Shown: one piece after another, positions 56,576-59,376 of the stretch | How positions within the stretch are numbered: the first letter of the stretch is position 1 | How the letters are laid out: the number at the start of each line of letters is the position of its first letter | Assembly (NCBI GenBank): GCA_903862245.1 | Contig: CAIOXL010000096.1 | Coordinates: 1-59,376 of the forward strand | Reading direction: 5' to 3' | DNA: 59,376 nucleotides | Source of the DNA: an uncultured Geobacteraceae bacterium | GTDB taxonomy: Bacteria; Desulfobacterota; Desulfuromonadia; Geobacterales; Pseudopelobacteraceae | Made by a program: the position numbers and the translations under genes | The notes under the pieces: model-generated | Databases searched by the model: none | The model's input: the letters and a program-made list of their open reading frames with translations, nothing else | What the model was told of the DNA's origin: nothing

Positions 56576-57844
56576 TTAAAACGGATACCCCAGCCCGACA
56601 AACACCGCCGGACCGTCCCTGCCGATCCCCAGGTCAACCCTGCCGACGATGTTCGGCCGGACAATGGCCCGAAAACCGATCCCCGGGTTAAACTCGAAGT
56701 TGGCACCGTTCGCCTTGTTCAGCGATTCCATCACCGCCCCCATATCAATAAACGGGGCCACTTCCCAATCAGCCGTCACACCGAACACCTCCCAACGGAA
56801 AAGACGGATGCGCTCTTCCAGATTGCAGAGCAGAAAGCTGTTGTCGATGAACCGGTTGCGGCCGTAGCCGCGCAGGGTGTTCTCCCCTCCGAGGATACTC
56901 TGTTCCAGAAACGGGACATCGTCACCGATGGTCTGGTTGTACATCAGGCGGAATACGCTGATAAACCTGCCGTTGCTGACCGGAATGAACCCCTTGGCTT
57001 CAACCTCGTAGTGCCGGTAATCGGCAGCCCCCCCCAACGCCTTCAGCGTCGGCTCGATGGTGATCCGGGTATACCCGCCGTAGGTCGGCGTATCCCGGCT
57101 GTCCAGTGTGCTGTAGGACAGCGAGACCCGCAGGGCATGGGTGCTAAAGCCGTTAATACCGGGGACATTCTGCTCACTGAATTTTGAGCCGATGAACGGA
57201 ATCCCCTTCACCGCCCCCGCGCCGATGGCCACGTTACGAAGACGGTCCCCCACCGAAAGCTGGAGATGATGGCCGATATCAAAGCCGACCGAAACATTCG
57301 CACCGATCTCCCGGTCCGCGTAGTTGGTTTCCCGCTGCCGCAGCGTCCGGGCCTCAAACCCGAAAAACCGCGCCGAACCGTCAGAGAAACCGAACAGGAA
57401 GGCATTCAACTCCCGGTTCTGGCCCAGCAGCGAGGTATCCCGCAGCTTGACTTCATAATCCTCGTTGACCCTGGTGGACTTTGAAAGGTTGATCTCCCAG
57501 CTTTGCTCCGGGCTCGGATAAAACGCTCCGTACAGGGAAGTGGTTATACCGAACGAGTCATTGTGGTTTACCTGCGGGGCCAGCAGGGTTGTGACCTCAT
57601 CCCGGCTGTTATGTATCAGGAATGCCGTCAGAGCGCCGCCCGTGATCCCTTCGTTCGGACTCGCAGCGATGACCGGAAGCGGAATTGTAACCACTTTAAC
57701 GGTTTCACTGGCTGGCGTGTCGGTCAGAAATCGGGGCAGGTCCTCGCGGGGGATGAGGCTCGTGCAGCCAGCCAACAGCAGAATCGTGCAGAGCATGGCA
57801 CAACCCTGCGAAATCGGGCGGAATGTCGGACAAATTTTCGGCAT
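56576..57844 (-). CDS. Omp85-family surface-antigen lipoprotein
   Basis: A 422-residue outer-membrane protein. A lipobox ILLLAGC near residue 27 predicts a lipoprotein. A beta-barrel of the bacterial surface antigen (D15) type follows, with GYGRNRFIDNSFLLCNLEERIR and a terminal phenylalanine (GLGYPF). No POTRA repeats are seen, so it is a barrel-only member. Start options are ATG 57844, GTG 57859 and ATG 57796; I choose 57844 because basic residues precede the hydrophobic core. It is divergent from proA. Confidence 0.75.
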   Translation of the reverse strand: MPKICPTFRPISQGCAMLCTILLLAGCTSLIPREDLPRFLTDTPASETVKVVTIPLPVIAASPNEGITGGALTAFLIHNSRDEVTTLLAPQVNHNDSFGITTSLYGAFYPSPEQSWEINLSKSTRVNEDYEVKLRDTSLLGQNRELNAFLFGFSDGSARFFGFEARTLRQRETNYADREIGANVSVGFDIGHHLQLSVGDRLRNVAIGAGAVKGIPFIGSKFSEQNVPGINGFSTHALRVSLSYSTLDSRDTPTYGGYTRITIEPTLKALGGAADYRHYEVEAKGFIPVSNGRFISVFRLMYNQTIGDDVPFLEQSILGGENTLRGYGRNRFIDNSFLLCNLEERIRLFRWEVFGVTADWEVAPFIDMGAVMESLNKANGANFEFNPGIGFRAIVRPNIVGRVDLGIGRDGPAVFVGLGYPF

Positions 57845-57956
57845 GGCTTTTTGTAGCACTGAGTACCGAGCAGTGTCAATTATCTTGCTGGACGGCCCGT
57901 TTTTGCGTAAGATTCACCGCCATCACCCAACTATTTCAACTTCCGGAGCAGACATC

Positions 57957-59213
57957 GTGAGTATTGCAGAAAAGGTCAAAAAGATTGCACAGGACGCCCG
58001 TCAGGCATCACTGGTCATGGCCCGTCTTTCATCAGCGGTTAAGAACACCATGCTGCTGCACATGGCCGAAGCCCTTGAAAAAGCGGCACCGGAGCTGATT
58101 GCCGCGAACAGGAACGACCTGGATACCGGGCGGCAGAAGGGGCTTTCTTCCGCCATGCTGGACCGGCTGATGCTGGATGAAGCGCGCATCCGGGGAATTG
58201 GCAGCGCCCTGCGCGAGGTTGCCGCCCTCCCCGATCCCGTTGGCGAAGTGACCGGAATGTGGAAGCGCCCCAACGAGCTGATGGTCGGCAAAATGCGCAT
58301 CCCGCTCGGCACCATCGGAATCATCTACGAATCGCGGCCGAACGTCACCGCCGATGCCGCCGCCCTCTGCCTCAAGGCGGGCAACGCCGTGGTACTGCGG
58401 GGGGGCTCGGAAGCGATCAATTCAAACCTGGCCATCGCCGGAGTTCTGCAGGGGGTTCTGCAAAACATGAATCTTCCCGCCGCAGCGCTGTCCCTGATTC
58501 CATTCACCGAACGGGAAGGGGTGCTGGAGATGCTGAAACAGGTGGAATCCATTGACCTGATCATCCCGCGCGGCGGTGAGAGCCTGATCCGGTTCGTCGT
58601 CGAGAATTCGCGTATTCCGGTCATCAAACATTACAAAGGGGTCTGCCACATCTTTGTTGATCAGTCGGCTGATTTTGACAAGGCGGAGCAGATTATCATC
58701 AACAGCAAAACCCAGCGTCCCGGCGTCTGCAATGCGTTGGAAACCCTGCTGATTCACCGTGATGTGGCCGCCACGTTCATTCCGCGCATTGCCGCCGCCC
58801 TGGCCGGACGGGGTGTGGAGCTGCGCGGTGATGCCGAGTTCTGCCGCCTCGCACCGGCCGCTCTGCCGGCCACGGAAGAAGATTGGCATGCCGAATATCT
58901 GGAGCTGATCCTGGCCTGTCGCGTTGTGGATGATATCGATGCCGCCATCGACCACATCAACCGCTACTGTTCGCTGCACACCGAATCGATCATCACCAGT
59001 GACTACGGCCGCGCCCAGCGTTTTATCCGCGAAGTCAACTCATCATGCGTCATGGTCAACGCCTCCACCCGGTTCGCCGACGGCGGCCAACTCGGTCTGG
59101 GAGCCGAAATCGGCATATCCACCACCAAGCTCCACTCCTTCGGTCCCATGGGGCTGGTGGACCTGACCACCACCAAATTCATCGTGTATGGCGACGGGCA
59201 GGTACGGGAATAA
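57957..59213 (+). CDS. proA: Gamma-glutamyl phosphate reductase
   Basis: A 418-residue enzyme of proline synthesis. PLGTIGIIYESRPNVTADAAALCLKAG, the catalytic cysteine segment KTQRPGVCNALETLL and the C-terminal RFADGGQLGLGAEIGIST match ProA. The GTG at 57957 has CCGGAG upstream and gives the usual length. proB is not adjacent in the window. Confidence 0.95.
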   Translation: MSIAEKVKKIAQDARQASLVMARLSSAVKNTMLLHMAEALEKAAPELIAANRNDLDTGRQKGLSSAMLDRLMLDEARIRGIGSALREVAALPDPVGEVTGMWKRPNELMVGKMRIPLGTIGIIYESRPNVTADAAALCLKAGNAVVLRGGSEAINSNLAIAGVLQGVLQNMNLPAAALSLIPFTEREGVLEMLKQVESIDLIIPRGGESLIRFVVENSRIPVIKHYKGVCHIFVDQSADFDKAEQIIINSKTQRPGVCNALETLLIHRDVAATFIPRIAAALAGRGVELRGDAEFCRLAPAALPATEEDWHAEYLELILACRVVDDIDAAIDHINRYCSLHTESIITSDYGRAQRFIREVNSSCVMVNASTRFADGGQLGLGAEIGISTTKLHSFGPMGLVDLTTTKFIVYGDGQVRE

Positions 59214-59234
59214 ATTCAGGATCACTGCAAATAC

Positions 59235-59272
59235 AACGCGCCCCGTCGGAGGTATCCCGGCGGGGCGCGTTT
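59235..59272 (+). terminator. Terminator after proA
   Basis: AACGCGCCCCG and CGGGGCGCGTT form an 11-bp stem, followed by TTTATTG. Confidence 0.8.
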
Positions 59273-59318
59273 ATTGATTCTTCGTGAAGATCTTCTTTAC
59301 TGGACTTTAGAGTTACAG

Positions 59319-59354
59319 CGCCACCTTTCCGCCGTAAAGGCGGGTCGTGTGGCG
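59319..59354. other. Nested hairpin near the window end
   Basis: CGCCAC (59319-59324) and GTGGCG (59349-59354) enclose CCGCC/GGCGG. It may be the leader of a gene beyond the window. No known riboswitch was recognised. Confidence 0.35.
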
Positions 59355-59376
59355 GTTATTTGATTGTCAAACCAAC

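Overview
The window reads as a chromosome segment of a metal-reducing, Geobacter-like deltaproteobacterium (Desulfuromonadia/Geobacterales). The reasons are the density of multihaem c-type cytochromes, a PpcA-type periplasmic cytochrome, ImcH- and CbcL-type inner-membrane quinol oxidases, tandem NrfD/ferredoxin/cytochrome modules, a hopanoid glycosyltransferase, and several NtrC-type two-component systems. The species is not identified. No rRNA, tRNA, CRISPR array or intact insertion sequence was seen.

Region 1 to 14.4 kb is an electron-transfer district. It holds a four-unit dodecahaem c7-type cytochrome (119-1144), a CbcL-like nine-haem c/b fusion (1801-3684), a minus-strand operon carrying two consecutive cytochrome c - ferredoxin - NrfD modules plus a large membrane protein (11436-3952), a single-unit trihaem cytochrome (11765-12082), a PpcA-family cytochrome (12201-12479) and an ImcH-like NapC/NirT cytochrome (12739-14295). 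Together these could carry electrons from the menaquinol pool through several inner-membrane exits to a periplasmic trihaem pool. No outer-membrane conduit and no regulator lies in this district.

Region 14.4 to 25.2 kb is mixed metabolism and maintenance: a 56-residue acidic protein next to trxB, ilvA, a ROK sugar kinase, a ribbon-helix-helix/MazF toxin-antitoxin pair with its own promoter, a cytoplasmic molybdopterin oxidoreductase, a double-ACT protein, peptide deformylase, a short inverted-repeat element, an AMMECR1 protein, an RluA-type pseudouridine synthase, an MnmM-like methyltransferase and hpnI.

Region 25.2 to 37.2 kb is regulation and transport. A sensor kinase with a periplasmic solute-binding domain overlaps its sigma-54 response regulator. 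They precede a long perfect palindrome, a sigma-54 promoter, a DUF551 protein, a DctA-type symporter and a small ribbon-helix-helix protein. A TetR repressor with an 18-bp palindromic operator then precedes an AcrA-AcrB-OprM tripartite pump.

Region 37.2 to 41.3 kb is an Mla-type lipid transport operon (mlaE-mlaF-mlaD-TolC-like-mlaC) with an outer-membrane factor inside it. Region 41.4 to 59.4 kb is largely housekeeping: a cold-shock protein, YgiQ, argC, rplM-rpsI, gatCAB, a CheY/CheA pair, lolA, yajQ, rimO, a second sensor/NtrC pair, an Omp85-like lipoprotein barrel and proA.
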